From the NCBI RefSeq assembly GCF_018332695.1, contig NZ_BOQN01000092.1:54987-118986 (forward strand): a DNA stretch of 64,000 bases, given 5' to 3'. The stretch comes from Paractinoplanes toevensis. Its GTDB lineage: Bacteria > Actinomycetota > Actinomycetes > Mycobacteriales > Micromonosporaceae. The translations under genes were made by a program, and so were the position numbers. The first letter of the stretch is position 1; each line of letters opens with the position of its first letter. Positions 23,630-31,745 of the stretch are shown here, one piece after another. The notes beneath the pieces were generated by a model, which ran no database searches, was not told the DNA's origin, and worked only from the letters and a program-made list of their open reading frames with translations.

Positions 23630-24640
23630 CTCCCGCACCCGGGGGAGGACCCGGGTGCCGTACAGCTCGATGGCCTTCATCATCGCCTCGTGCGGGAGCG
23701 TCCCGGCCGAGTACTTCAGGTCGAAGCGCTGGACGCCCAGCTCCTTGATGGTGTTGGCGATCTTCTGGGCGACCGTCTCGGGGGAGCCGGCGTGCCAGGC
23801 GCCCTCGTCGATGTCGGCCTGGAAGCGGTCGCGGGCCAGCGGCGGCCAGCCGCGCTCGCGGCCGATCCGGTTCATCATCACCCGCACGTGCGGCCAGAGC
23901 AGGTCGGCCGCCTCCTTGTCGGTGTCCGCGACGAAGCCGGGGCAGTGCACGGCGACCGGCAGGTCCTCGGGCTTGCCCAGCTCCTTCAGGGCGCGGCGGT
24001 ACAGGTCGACGTACGGCCCGAAGCGGGCCGGTGCGCCGCCGATGATCGCCAGGACCAGGGGGAATCCGTACGATGCGGCGCGGACGACCGACTCGGGGCT
24101 GCCGCCGACGCCGATCCAGGTGGGGATGCGGCCCTTCTCGGTCTTGGGGTAGACCTGCTGGTTCTTCAGGCCGGGGCGGACCGTGCCGGCCCAGGTCACC
24201 GGGCCCTCCTCGAGGAGCGCGGCCATCAGCTCGGCCTTCTCCTCGAACAGCTTGTCGTAGTCGGCCAGGTCGAAGCCGAACAGCGGGAACGACTCGGTGA
24301 ACGAGCCCCGGCCCAGGGTGATCTCGGCGCGGCCGTTCGAGACGGCGTCGAGGGTGGCGAACCGCTCGTACACCCGCACCGGGTCGTCCGAGCTGAGCAC
24401 GGTGACCGCGGTGCCGAGGGTGATCTTCTCGGTGCGCGCCGCGATCGCGGCCAGGACGATCTCCGGGGACGACACCGCGAAGTCGTCGCGGTGGTGCTCG
24501 CCGACACTGAACGCGTCGATCCCCACCTGCTCGGCCAGGACCGCCTGGTCGACCACGTTGCGGATCACCTGTGCGTAGGGGAGGGGCTTGCCGTCGCTGC
24601 CGGCGGTGACGTCGCCGAACGTATCCAGACCGAATTTCAC
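23612..24640 (-). CDS. LLM-class flavin-dependent oxidoreductase
   Basis: A 342-residue luciferase-like TIM-barrel protein: MKFGLDTFGDVTAGSDGKPL, VGEHHRDDFAVSSPEIVLAAIAARTEKITLGTAVTVL, GRAEITLGRGSFTESFPLFG and PTWIGVGGSPESVVRAASYG are family landmarks. Proteins of this group use FMN or F420 to oxidise or reduce small molecules; the VSSPEIVLAAIAART pattern is closest to the FMN-type LLM group often labelled putative F420-dependent. It lies 9 bases after smpB on the same strand and is probably co-transcribed with it. Confidence 0.85.
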   Translation of the reverse strand: MKFGLDTFGDVTAGSDGKPLPYAQVIRNVVDQAVLAEQVGIDAFSVGEHHRDDFAVSSPEIVLAAIAARTEKITLGTAVTVLSSDDPVRVYERFATLDAVSNGRAEITLGRGSFTESFPLFGFDLADYDKLFEEKAELMAALLEEGPVTWAGTVRPGLKNQQVYPKTEKGRIPTWIGVGGSPESVVRAASYGFPLVLAIIGGAPARFGPYVDLYRRALKELGKPEDLPVAVHCPGFVADTDKEAADLLWPHVRVMMNRIGRERGWPPLARDRFQADIDEGAWHAGSPETVAQKIANTIKELGVQRFDLKYSAGTLPHEAMMKAIELYGTRVLPRVRELLAQA

Positions 24641-24649
24641 AAGATCAGG

Positions 24650-25129
24650 TTACCGGCGCCCTTTCAGGCGCCTTCCCATCTCCCGCTGAATCTCCTTCTG
24701 GGCGTCCCGCGCGGCCAGGACCTGCCGTTTATCGTACGATTTGAGGCCTCGGGCCATACCGATCTCGACCTTGGCCCAGCCGTTGTTGAAGTACATCGAC
24801 AGCGGCACCAGGGTCAGGCCGTTCCCGTCGCGCAGCTGGCTCAGGATCTTCGCGATCTCGACCCGGTGCAGCAGCAGCTTGCGGGTGCGGCGCGGGACGT
24901 GGTTGGTCCAGCTGCCGTAGCCGTACTCGGCGATGTGCAGCCCGTACAGCATGATTTCGCCCTCATGCTCCTGCGCGAACGCGTCGACCAGCGACGCGCG
25001 CCCCTCCCGCAGGGACTTCACCTCGGTGCCGGCCAGCACCAGACCCGCCTCGTAGGTCTTGAGGATCTCGTAGTCGTGCCGCGCCTTCTTGTTCGACGCG
25101 ATCAGCTTCCGGCCGGTCTCTTTCGCCAC
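24650..25129 (-). CDS. smpB: SsrA-binding protein SmpB
   Basis: The 159-residue protein shows the SmpB signature throughout: RKLIASNKKARHDYEILKTYEAGLVL, GTEVKSLREGRASLVDAFA, HIAEYGYG and the basic C-terminal tail KRQVLAARDAQKEIQREMGRRLKGRR, which inserts in the ribosomal decoding site. It partners tmRNA to rescue stalled ribosomes. The ssrA gene was not found next to it. It sits between a small unknown gene 9 bases upstream and a luciferase-like gene 9 bases downstream. Confidence 0.97.
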   Translation of the reverse strand: MAKETGRKLIASNKKARHDYEILKTYEAGLVLAGTEVKSLREGRASLVDAFAQEHEGEIMLYGLHIAEYGYGSWTNHVPRRTRKLLLHRVEIAKILSQLRDGNGLTLVPLSMYFNNGWAKVEIGMARGLKSYDKRQVLAARDAQKEIQREMGRRLKGRR

Positions 25130-25138
25130 GTTCCGAGG

Positions 25139-25402
25139 TTACGGGACGGGGCGGCGCATCGAGTACGTGACGCTGGACAGCCGGTGCGGCTCGTTGTGCA
25201 CGTGGATGGCGGCCCGGTCGTACGCCTGCCAGCCGGCCGCGCCCGCCCGGTTGAGATGGCGGAGGTCGTCGAAACGCTCATCGGTGCCCCAGCGCAGCAC
25301 CCCGCCGGGGTGGTGGAAGGTGGCCGTCCAGTCCATGAACCGGTCGGCGCCGAGCGTGCCGGCCGCGCGGTACTCCAGCCGCGCAAATTCCCAATTGGTC
25401 AC
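25139..25402 (-). CDS. Small conserved-looking protein upstream of smpB, function unknown
   Basis: An 87-residue protein starting VTNWEFARLEYRAAG with a later WQAYDRAAIHVHNEPHRLSSVTYSMRR. The alternating hydrophobic strands, the opening NWEFARLEY and the GWQAY step recall small DUF4177-like proteins, but the match is by eye only. GTG at 25402 directly follows AAAGG, so either the start is further upstream or the ribosome binding site is unusually close. The gene is 9 bases upstream of smpB and likely heads that operon. Confidence 0.6.
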   Translation of the reverse strand: MTNWEFARLEYRAAGTLGADRFMDWTATFHHPGGVLRWGTDERFDDLRHLNRAGAAGWQAYDRAAIHVHNEPHRLSSVTYSMRRPVP

Positions 25403-25564
25403 CCTTTCGATTATGCCGTCACTCCCCGGGACGCGCTGTCCGGACCCGGTCAGCACAGTGGACCCTGAGAGAACCCTGAGCTGTCGGGTTTCAGGGTTGG
25501 GTTACGTAACGCGAGCGGCATACCCTTCGCCCGTCAAAGGCTCAGGTCTTCGGGGGGAGACGGC

Positions 25565-27682
25565 ATGGCTTCGGGTGGGGTAGCACGACTGGTGTGCGGG
25601 CGATGGTCCAAGTGGATCGTCCTCGCCCTCTGGATCGTCGTGGTGGCGCTGGCGGCACCCCTGGCGGGGAAGCTGACCGACGTCGAGAAGAACGACAACT
25701 CCGCCTGGCTGCCCGCCGGCGCGGAGGCGACACAGGTCGCCGACCTGCAGAAACAATTCCAGCCGGACGACATCGCGCCGGCCCTCATCGTCTACGAGCG
25801 CACCGGCGGCATCACCGCGGCCGACACGGCCAAGGCCACCGCCGACGCCAAGGCGTTCGCCTCGGTGGCCGGCGTCACCGGCCAGGTGACCGGGCCGATC
25901 CCGGCCGAGGACAAGGCCGCGCTGTCCACGATCGTCCCGGTGAAGGTCGACGCGGACGGCTGGGAGCAGATCGCCACCATTGTCGACAACCTCAAGGCGA
26001 TCAGCGGTTCGGGCGAGAACGGCCTGGCGGTCTACCTGACCGGCCCGGCCGGTAACGCGGCCGACTCGGCGTCGGCGTTCGAGGGCATCGACGGCACGCT
26101 GCTCTACACGACGCTGATAGTGGTGGCGATCATCCTGCTCATCACCTACCGCAGCCCGGTGCTGTGGCTGTTCCCGATCATCTCGGCCGGGGTGGCGCTG
26201 GTCGGCGCGCAGGCCGTCATCTATCTGCTCGCCAAGCACGGCGGGCTGGTGGTCAACGCGCAGAGCGCCGGCATCCTCACCGTGCTGGTGTTCGGCGCCG
26301 GCACCGACTACGCCCTGCTGCTCGTCGCCCGCTACCGCGAGGAGCTGCGCAAACACGAGGACCGGCACGAGGCGATGCAGCTCGCCCTGCACCGGGCCGG
26401 CCCGGCGATCATCGCGAGCGCCGCCACCGTGGCGGTCGGCATGTCCTGCCTCACCCTCGCCGACCTCAACTCGACCAGCGGCCTCGGCCCGGTCGCGGCC
26501 CTCGGCATCGTGGTCGGGCTGGCCGCCATGGTCACCCTGCTGCCGGCCATGCTGGTGATCTGCGGCCGGTGGCTGTTCTGGCCGGCCAAGCCGAAGTTCG
26601 GCACGGCCGAACCGACCGCCACCGGTCTGTGGGCGCGGCTCGGCGGGCGGATCGCCAAGCGGCCGCGCACCGTCTGGATCGGCACCGCCCTCGCGCTCGG
26701 CGTGATGGCGCTCGGCCTGTTCCAGCTGCGGGCCGACGGGTTGTCCACGGCCGACAGTTTCACCACCGAGCAGCCGTCGGTGGCCGGCGAGCAGGCGCTC
26801 GCCCGGCACTTCCCGGCCGGCGGTGGCCAGCCGGTCACCGTCATCGCCCAGGCCGGCCAGGCCGATCAGGTGCGGACGGCGTTCGCCGGGGTGCGGGGCA
26901 TCAGCGCGGTGGCCGACCCGGTCGCCAAGGACGGCCTGGTGCAGCTGGACGGCACGCTCACCGACGCGCCGGACTCGACCGCCGCGCAGGAGACGGTCGG
27001 CCGGGTGCGCGACGCCGTGCACGCGGTGCCGGGCGCGGAGGCCAAGGTCGGCGGGCAGACCGCGATGATCGTCGACATCAACACGGCGAACCGGCACGAC
27101 AACCGGCTGATCATCCCGCTCGTGCTGCTGGTCGTGCTGGTCATTCTCGCTTTGCTGCTGCGGGCGATCGTGGCACCGCTGATCCTGATGGGCACCGTGG
27201 TGCTGTCGTTCGGGGCGGCGCTCGGGGTCAGCGCGCTGGTCTTCCGGCACGTGTTCGGCTGGGAGGGCGAGGACACGGCGTTCCCGCTGTTCGTCTTCGT
27301 GTTCCTGGTCGCGCTGGGGATCGACTACAACATCTTCCTGATGACCCGGGTGCGGGAGGAAGCCCGCACCCACGGCACGCGGCGCGGCGCCCTGATCGGC
27401 CTCGGCGCCACCGGCGGCGTGATCACCTCGGCCGGCATCGTGCTGGCCGGCACGTTCGCGGCTCTCGGCAGCCTGCCGCTGGTCGCGTTCGCCGAGATCG
27501 GGTTCGCGGTCGCGTTCGGCGTCCTGCTCGACACGCTGATCGTCCGCTCGGTGCTGGTCACCGCGCTCAACCTGGACGTCGGGCGGCACATGTGGTGGCC
27601 CAGCAAGCTCGGCCACGTGCCGGACGAGCCGGCGAAGACGGAAGCCCCGTTGTCACCGTCCGAACCCGAGCTCACGCACTGA
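25565..27682 (+). CDS. MMPL/RND-family transporter
   Basis: A 705-residue membrane protein with the duplicated RND layout: one transmembrane helix near residue 20, an extracytoplasmic domain (about 45-180), five or six helices (about 180-350), then the same again. Both halves carry the family motif: FGAGTDYALLLVARYREELR and LGIDYNIFLMTRVREEAR, with the Asp-Tyr pair used for proton coupling. Such MMPL proteins export lipids, siderophores or drugs across the membrane. GGGGGGAGACGGC gives a strong ribosome binding site. It is a single-gene unit closed by a long hairpin. Confidence 0.92.
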   Translation: MASGGVARLVCGRWSKWIVLALWIVVVALAAPLAGKLTDVEKNDNSAWLPAGAEATQVADLQKQFQPDDIAPALIVYERTGGITAADTAKATADAKAFASVAGVTGQVTGPIPAEDKAALSTIVPVKVDADGWEQIATIVDNLKAISGSGENGLAVYLTGPAGNAADSASAFEGIDGTLLYTTLIVVAIILLITYRSPVLWLFPIISAGVALVGAQAVIYLLAKHGGLVVNAQSAGILTVLVFGAGTDYALLLVARYREELRKHEDRHEAMQLALHRAGPAIIASAATVAVGMSCLTLADLNSTSGLGPVAALGIVVGLAAMVTLLPAMLVICGRWLFWPAKPKFGTAEPTATGLWARLGGRIAKRPRTVWIGTALALGVMALGLFQLRADGLSTADSFTTEQPSVAGEQALARHFPAGGGQPVTVIAQAGQADQVRTAFAGVRGISAVADPVAKDGLVQLDGTLTDAPDSTAAQETVGRVRDAVHAVPGAEAKVGGQTAMIVDINTANRHDNRLIIPLVLLVVLVILALLLRAIVAPLILMGTVVLSFGAALGVSALVFRHVFGWEGEDTAFPLFVFVFLVALGIDYNIFLMTRVREEARTHGTRRGALIGLGATGGVITSAGIVLAGTFAALGSLPLVAFAEIGFAVAFGVLLDTLIVRSVLVTALNLDVGRHMWWPSKLGHVPDEPAKTEAPLSPSEPELTH

Positions 27683-27686
27683 GTGC

Positions 27687-27726
27687 CCGCCGTGCAGGGT
27701 CGCCGGTACGCGACCCTGCACGGCGG
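27687..27726. terminator. Bidirectional terminator between MMPL and monooxygenase genes
   Basis: A perfect 17-bp stem (CCGCCGTGCAGGGTCGC, loop CGGTAC, mirrored arm) lies between the two convergent genes, 5 bases after the MMPL stop and 8 bases after the end of the minus-strand gene. No T-run; intrinsic strength is high. Confidence 0.8.
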
Positions 27727-27733
27727 CGCGGGG

Positions 27734-28057
27734 TCACTTGACGGCGAGTTCGCCCAGTTCCGACCAGTCGTCCTGGTCGATCGACTGACTGACGATCTTC
27801 GGGGTCGCCACCAGGTACTGCGGGAGGTCCAGCTGAGCCTGCTTGAAGTGCGCCGACCCGACGTGCGCGCCGCCCGCCTCCCCGTCGCGGAATGCCTCTA
27901 CCAGCACGTACTCCTGGGGGTTGTCCAGGCTGCGCGACCAGTCGAACCAGAGGCACCCGGGCTCGCCGCGCGTAGCGCGGGTGAACGGCCCGGAGATCTC
28001 CGGCCACGCCTCGGCGTGTTCCGGCTTGACCAGGAACTTCGCGGTAATGAAGATCAT
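27734..28057 (-). CDS. ABM-domain protein (putative quinol monooxygenase)
   Basis: A 107-residue single-domain protein of the dimeric alpha/beta-barrel type: FITAKFLVKPEHAEAWPEI, TRATRGEPGCLWFDWSRSLDNPQEYVLVEAFRDGEAGGAH, then a C-terminal strand. ABM proteins (YgiN, ActVA-Orf6 types) oxidise quinols or polyketide aromatics without a cofactor. It begins 6 bases after the LysR gene ends on the same strand, so it may be controlled and co-transcribed with it. Confidence 0.85.
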   Translation of the reverse strand: MIFITAKFLVKPEHAEAWPEISGPFTRATRGEPGCLWFDWSRSLDNPQEYVLVEAFRDGEAGGAHVGSAHFKQAQLDLPQYLVATPKIVSQSIDQDDWSELGELAVK

Positions 28058-28063
28058 TACTGG

Positions 28064-28963
28064 CTATCCTTTCGTGCGATCGGGTGGCAGGAGCCGGGTT
28101 GCCGAGTCCAGGAAGCCGGCGACCAGCGGTTCGTCGTCGTCCGTGATTCGGGTGGCGACGACCACCCGGCAGGGCTCGATGCCGTCGACCGGGACGGTGA
28201 CCAGGTCGTCCCGTAACGACACCCGGCGGTCGTCGGCCGGGATCAGCGCGACGGCCCGCCCGTCGGCGACCGCCTCCAGCTTGTCCTCGAACGTCTCCAC
28301 CAGCGTCGGGCCGAGCGGCGCCGGCCGGCCGTCCGGCCGGGGGTCGAGCCGCCAGAAGTCGGTCCACAGCGAAGCCAGGCCGGCGCAGGCCACCAAGGGT
28401 TCGCCGGCGAAATCGCGGGGCCGGACCGCTTCCTTGCCGGCGAGCGGGTGCGTCGCGGGCACCAGGAGCGCCCGCGGCTCGGTGTAGAGGTCGGTCAGCC
28501 GCAGGCCGTCGGCCGGGATCGGCAGGGGAGTGCGCAGCACGAGCGCGTCCACCCGGCGGTCCGGCAGGGCGGCGGCCTCGTTCCAGTCCAGGTGCCGGGT
28601 GCGCACGTGGGCGTCCGGGCGGCGACGGCGCAGGTCCCGCACCGCCGGGGTGATTACCAGGTCCTCGACGTACCCGATGGTGATCGTCCGGGGCGGCGCC
28701 GCGGCCCGGGCGGTGCGCACCGCCTCGCCCGCGCCGTGCAGCAGACGCTGCGCCTGCGGGAGGAAGGCGGCACCGGCGGCGGTGAGCCGGCTGCCCTGGG
28801 TGGTGCGGTCGAGCAGGCGCACGCCGAGCGAGTCTTCCAGGCGCTGGATCTGGCGGCTCAGCGACGGCTGGGCGACGTGCAGGTCGGCCGCCGCCTTCGC
28901 GAAGTTCAGGTGGTGGGCGACGACGGTGAAGTAGCGGACCAGCCGCAGGTCCAGGTCGGGCAC
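28064..28963 (-). CDS. LysR-family transcriptional regulator
   Basis: A 299-residue regulator: N-terminal helix-turn-helix (LVRYFTVVAHHLNFAKAAADLHVAQPSLSRQIQRLEDSLG) and a periplasmic-binding-like effector domain (ITIGYVEDLVITPAVRDLRRR, DALVLRTPLPIPADGL, FAGEPLVACAG). It is divergent from the SDR gene, the usual layout for a LysR activator and its target. GTG at 28963 gives the family start; an ATG at 28996 would add eleven residues. The ABM gene follows in the same direction. Confidence 0.85.
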   Translation of the reverse strand: MPDLDLRLVRYFTVVAHHLNFAKAAADLHVAQPSLSRQIQRLEDSLGVRLLDRTTQGSRLTAAGAAFLPQAQRLLHGAGEAVRTARAAAPPRTITIGYVEDLVITPAVRDLRRRRPDAHVRTRHLDWNEAAALPDRRVDALVLRTPLPIPADGLRLTDLYTEPRALLVPATHPLAGKEAVRPRDFAGEPLVACAGLASLWTDFWRLDPRPDGRPAPLGPTLVETFEDKLEAVADGRAVALIPADDRRVSLRDDLVTVPVDGIEPCRVVVATRITDDDEPLVAGFLDSATRLLPPDRTKG

Positions 28964-29109
28964 GTGCCGATCGTACTCGTTATGCGTTTTCGGCATGACG
29001 GGGTGCGAAACGGGTCTTGGACGCCCGCCCGGAACCGCAGTTGACTCAGTCTCGCCGGCCGGCATCCCGCGCAGTTCCCCGCAGTTCCGTCATGAGGAGT
29101 CGTCCCATC

Positions 29110-29853
29110 ATGGGCAGGTACGAGAACAAGAAGATCGTGATCACCGGCGGCAGCAGCGGTTTCGGCCTGGTCGCCGCGCACCTGCTGGTCGACCAAGGGG
29201 CCCGGGTCCTGATCACCGGCCGAGACCGGACGGCCCTCGACGCCGCCGGCGAGCGGCTCGGCGGCAACGCCGTCGTGCTGCGCAGCGACGCCGCGTCGCT
29301 GCCCGACATCGATGCGCTCGCCGACCGGGTCAAGGCCGAGTTCGGTACGGCCGACGCGCTGCTGGCCAACGCCGGGGTCAACGGTTTCGCACCGTTCGAA
29401 GCGACCAGCCCGGAGCTTTTCGACGAGCTGTTGACGATCAATGCGAAGGGCCCGTACTTCACGGTGCAGAAGCTGGCCCCGCTGCTGGCGCCGGGCAGCG
29501 GCATCGTCCTCACCACGTCGGTGGCGAACGTGCTGGGCCTGCCGATGCTCAGCGCCTACGCGGCCGGCAAGGCGGCGGTCCGTTCGATGACCCGCAGCCT
29601 GGCCCGTGAGCTGCTGCCGCGCGGCATCCGGGTCAACGCGGTCAGCCCCGGTCCGATCGACTCCGGCATCCTGGAGAAGTCGATGCACGCCGAGGCGGCG
29701 GGCCAGTTGAAGGGTCAGATGGCCGCCGACAACCCGATGTCCCGCCTCGGCCGGCCGGTGGAGGTCGCGACGGCGATGCTGTTCCTGGCCTTCGACGCCA
29801 CCTACACGACCGGTGCCGAGCTCGCCGTGGACGGCGGCGGCTCCCAGATCTGA
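29110..29853 (+). CDS. Short-chain dehydrogenase/reductase
   Basis: A 247-residue classical SDR: cofactor motif TGGSSGFG near residue 12, LANAGVNG near 84, catalytic Ser in TTSVANV, and YAAGK (YxxxK) near 150; the C-terminal ELAVDGGGSQI is typical. The Arg in TGRDR after the second strand suggests NADP(H). ATG at 29110 is preceded by GAGGAG. It is the probable target of the divergent LysR regulator. The final 52 bases overlap the convergent esterase gene. Confidence 0.9.
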   Translation: MGRYENKKIVITGGSSGFGLVAAHLLVDQGARVLITGRDRTALDAAGERLGGNAVVLRSDAASLPDIDALADRVKAEFGTADALLANAGVNGFAPFEATSPELFDELLTINAKGPYFTVQKLAPLLAPGSGIVLTTSVANVLGLPMLSAYAAGKAAVRSMTRSLARELLPRGIRVNAVSPGPIDSGILEKSMHAEAAGQLKGQMAADNPMSRLGRPVEVATAMLFLAFDATYTTGAELAVDGGGSQI

Positions 29854-30698
29854 CCGCGGGTGGCCAGGCCGAAGAAGTCTCGGATCAGGTCGGCGGTGTT
29901 CACGTCCTGGTTGGTCCGGCCCATGACGGCGGGCGTCCGGCGTGGTCCGGGGATGGTATGGCCGCCGCCGTGCACCGTGTAGAGCGCCACCGGTGGCCTG
30001 CCCTCCTGCCGGTACTCGGTCAGCTCGACCGATGTTCCGTTCGCACCGCCGGGCAGCTTCGTGGTGGCCGGGGCGGCGGTGATGTCGTTGCGGGCGGCGA
30101 AGTAGGCCGCGGTCTCCGGCGCCGAGAGGCTGCGGCCGCCTATCTTGAACACGGACCGCGCCCACCAGGCCAGTTCGCCGCCCTGGTAACTGATGATCGG
30201 GTCCTTCGTACCGTGGATCAGCAGCATGGGCATCGGGGCCGGCGGCGCGCCGGCCAGCAGGAAGTTGTCCGGCGCCGGCATCGTCGCGGCGATCATCGTC
30301 GCGCCCGCGATCAGCTCGGGGACCTCGTGCGCCAGGCGCATCGCCATCTGGCCGCCGTTGGAGTAGCCGATCACGAACACCCGGGCCGGGTCGATGCGGT
30401 GGGTCCGCACCAGCTGGTCGATCACCGCCCGGGTGAAGCCGACGTCGTCGATGTCGTCCCGCCGGGCCGGGAACGCGCTGGCCCGGCGCGCGTCGTTCCA
30501 GTTGCCCCGGTAGCCGTCGAGGTAGGCGACCACGCCGCCGAGGGCGTCGAACATCCCGCCGGTGAAGGCCCGGTGCTTCGCCGCCGTCTGCCTGGAGCCG
30601 TGGAAGATCAGGATCAGGTCCCGGCCGGCCTCGCCGTCGGCCGGCCCCACGACGGTGAAGCTTCGTGTCCTGCCGCCGACCTCGATGCTGTCGCGCAT
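29802..30698 (-). CDS. Alpha/beta-hydrolase esterase (PHB depolymerase/feruloyl esterase type)
   Basis: A 298-residue hydrolase: oxyanion strand LILIFHGSRQTAAKHR, catalytic Ser in VIGYSNGGQMAMRL, Asp in LLIHGTKDPIISYQGG and His in VHGGGHTIPGP. The set and spacing match the esterase family of LpqC and poly(3-hydroxybutyrate) depolymerases, which also includes feruloyl esterases; no signal peptide is seen. ATG at 30698 (MRDSIEVGG) is preferred over an upstream start at 30737 that would run through the operator sites. It is divergent from a TetR gene, its likely repressor. Confidence 0.85.
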   Translation of the reverse strand: MRDSIEVGGRTRSFTVVGPADGEAGRDLILIFHGSRQTAAKHRAFTGGMFDALGGVVAYLDGYRGNWNDARRASAFPARRDDIDDVGFTRAVIDQLVRTHRIDPARVFVIGYSNGGQMAMRLAHEVPELIAGATMIAATMPAPDNFLLAGAPPAPMPMLLIHGTKDPIISYQGGELAWWARSVFKIGGRSLSAPETAAYFAARNDITAAPATTKLPGGANGTSVELTEYRQEGRPPVALYTVHGGGHTIPGPRRTPAVMGRTNQDVNTADLIRDFFGLATRGQIWEPPPSTASSAPVV

Positions 30699-30716
30699 GT
30701 CGTCACTCCCAATAAG

Positions 30717-30763
30717 CGGATTACCTATCCGGTTCAACGTAACACAATCGGATGGGCTATCCG
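30717..30763. promoter_or_regulatory. Twin operator sites CGGAT-N5-ATCCG
   Basis: Two copies of the inverted repeat CGGAT-N5-ATCCG occur at 30717-30731 and 30749-30763. Their centres are 32 bp apart, about three helical turns, so two dimers would sit on the same DNA face. They lie between the divergent esterase and TetR genes and are almost certainly the TetR operators; binding itself is inferred. Confidence 0.7.
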
Positions 30764-30778
30764 GTTATCCTGGTGACC

Positions 30779-31345
30779 ATGACCACGGCACCGCTGCGCA
30801 AGGACGCCGCCCGCAACTGGCACCGGATCGTCGAGGTCGGCCGGCGGCTGGTCGACGAGGGGACGGCGATCCAGCTCAACGACGTCGCCCGGGCCGCCGA
30901 GGTGGGGGTGGCCACCGTCTACCGGCACTTCCCGACGCCGGAGGCGCTGCTCGAGACGGTGGCCACGCCGGGGCTCGAAGCGCTGACCGCGCACGCCGAG
31001 CGGGCTCTGTCCGGCGGTGACCCGTGGGCCGAGCTGCGGGATTTCCTGCTGGCGGCCGTCGACGCCCAGGTCTCCGATCCGGCGCTGCCGCCGGTGTTCG
31101 CCGCGCCGGTGGACGCGCTGCCGCGCACCACCGAGTTGAAGCGGGGACTCACCGAGATGTTCGGGCGGCTGCTCGACCGCGCGCACGCCGCGGGCGTGGC
31201 CGACCCGGCGGTGACCAAGGCCGACATGCTGCCGCTGATGTGCGGCGTGATGTTCGCGGCGAACGTGCACCCGGCGGGCGGGGACCGGGCCTTGACCGCC
31301 CGCCGCTATCTGACCGTCCTGCTGGAGGGCCTGCGGGTTCGGTAG
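30779..31345 (+). CDS. TetR-family transcriptional regulator
   Basis: A 188-residue regulator with helix-turn-helix IQLNDVARAAEVGVATVYRHFPTPEALLETV (residues about 31-61) and a C-terminal domain (LTEMFGRLLDRAHAAGVADPAVTKADMLPLMCGVMFAA) of the SbtR-like type. It is divergent from the esterase gene, with twin operator-like repeats between. ATG at 30779. Confidence 0.88.
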   Translation: MTTAPLRKDAARNWHRIVEVGRRLVDEGTAIQLNDVARAAEVGVATVYRHFPTPEALLETVATPGLEALTAHAERALSGGDPWAELRDFLLAAVDAQVSDPALPPVFAAPVDALPRTTELKRGLTEMFGRLLDRAHAAGVADPAVTKADMLPLMCGVMFAANVHPAGGDRALTARRYLTVLLEGLRVR

Positions 31346-31364
31346 GCGCCGGTCTCCGCCGGGT

Positions 31365-31517
31365 TCAGTCGTCCCAGGTGGTGCTGGCGACGACGTTGTC
31401 CCAGTTGGTGCCGGCGAACGTGTCGTTACCGGCGGCGAACAGCAGTGCGACAGCCACGGCTGCTACGGCGAGCGTCACGATCAGGGCCACCATCCGGTGG
31501 CGCAGGACGGCGGGCAT
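31365..31517 (-). CDS. 50-residue single-helix membrane microprotein, copy B
   Basis: This small frame encodes a basic N-terminus (MPAVLRHR), one hydrophobic helix (about residues 9-28) and a short tail GNDTFAGTNWDNVVASTTWD ending in Asp. It is a tandem paralogue of the gene just upstream: 31 of 50 positions are identical by my count, and both have the tail pattern AGTxWDNVxASTxWD. Its ATG follows the upstream stop codon by two bases, so translation is coupled. I recognise no family; the conserved WD-containing tail should face outside the cell. Confidence 0.7.
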   Translation of the reverse strand: MPAVLRHRMVALIVTLAVAAVAVALLFAAGNDTFAGTNWDNVVASTTWDD

Positions 31518-31519
31518 GA

Positions 31520-31672
31520 CTAGTTGTCCCACGAGGTGCTGGCCAGGACGTTGTCCCAGTGGGTGCCGGCCACGGCGTCGTGGCCCGTGGCGAGGTAGAG
31601 CGCCACGATGACGGTGGCGACGGCGAGCGTAACGATCAGGGCCACCACGCGGCGGCTCAGGATTGTGGTCAC
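31520..31672 (-). CDS. 50-residue single-helix membrane microprotein, copy A
   Basis: Translation reads VTTILSRRVVALIVTLAVAT at the start, a transmembrane helix to about residue 28, then an outside tail with HDAVAGTHWDNVLASTSWDN. AGGAG lies seven bases before the GTG at 31672; an in-frame ATG at 31687 has no such site. It is the first of the tandem pair and lies 73 bases downstream of the GGDEF-EAL gene on the same strand. Third positions are G/C-rich as in real genes here, and the paralogue differs mostly by conservative changes, which argues for selection on protein. Function unknown. Confidence 0.7.
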   Translation of the reverse strand: MTTILSRRVVALIVTLAVATVIVALYLATGHDAVAGTHWDNVLASTSWDN

Positions 31673-31710
31673 GGTTGCTCCTCTCATCGACCTGCGGCAG
31701 TGCGATGAGT

Positions 31711-31726
31711 CGACGGTAGACCGTCG
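31711..31726. promoter_or_regulatory. 16-bp inverted repeat ahead of the microprotein pair
   Basis: CGACGGTAGACCGTCG has 7-bp arms around a two-base centre. It lies between the GGDEF-EAL gene and the microproteins, where it could be an operator or a processing hairpin. Confidence 0.4.
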
Positions 31727-31745
31727 GCGGCCCGCGCGTGGTCCC

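Noticed and set aside
23612..24640. Fifth member of the luciferase-like operon
   Set aside because: It lies 35 kb from the four-gene run, on the other strand, next to smpB, and belongs to a different subgroup; it is not part of that operon.
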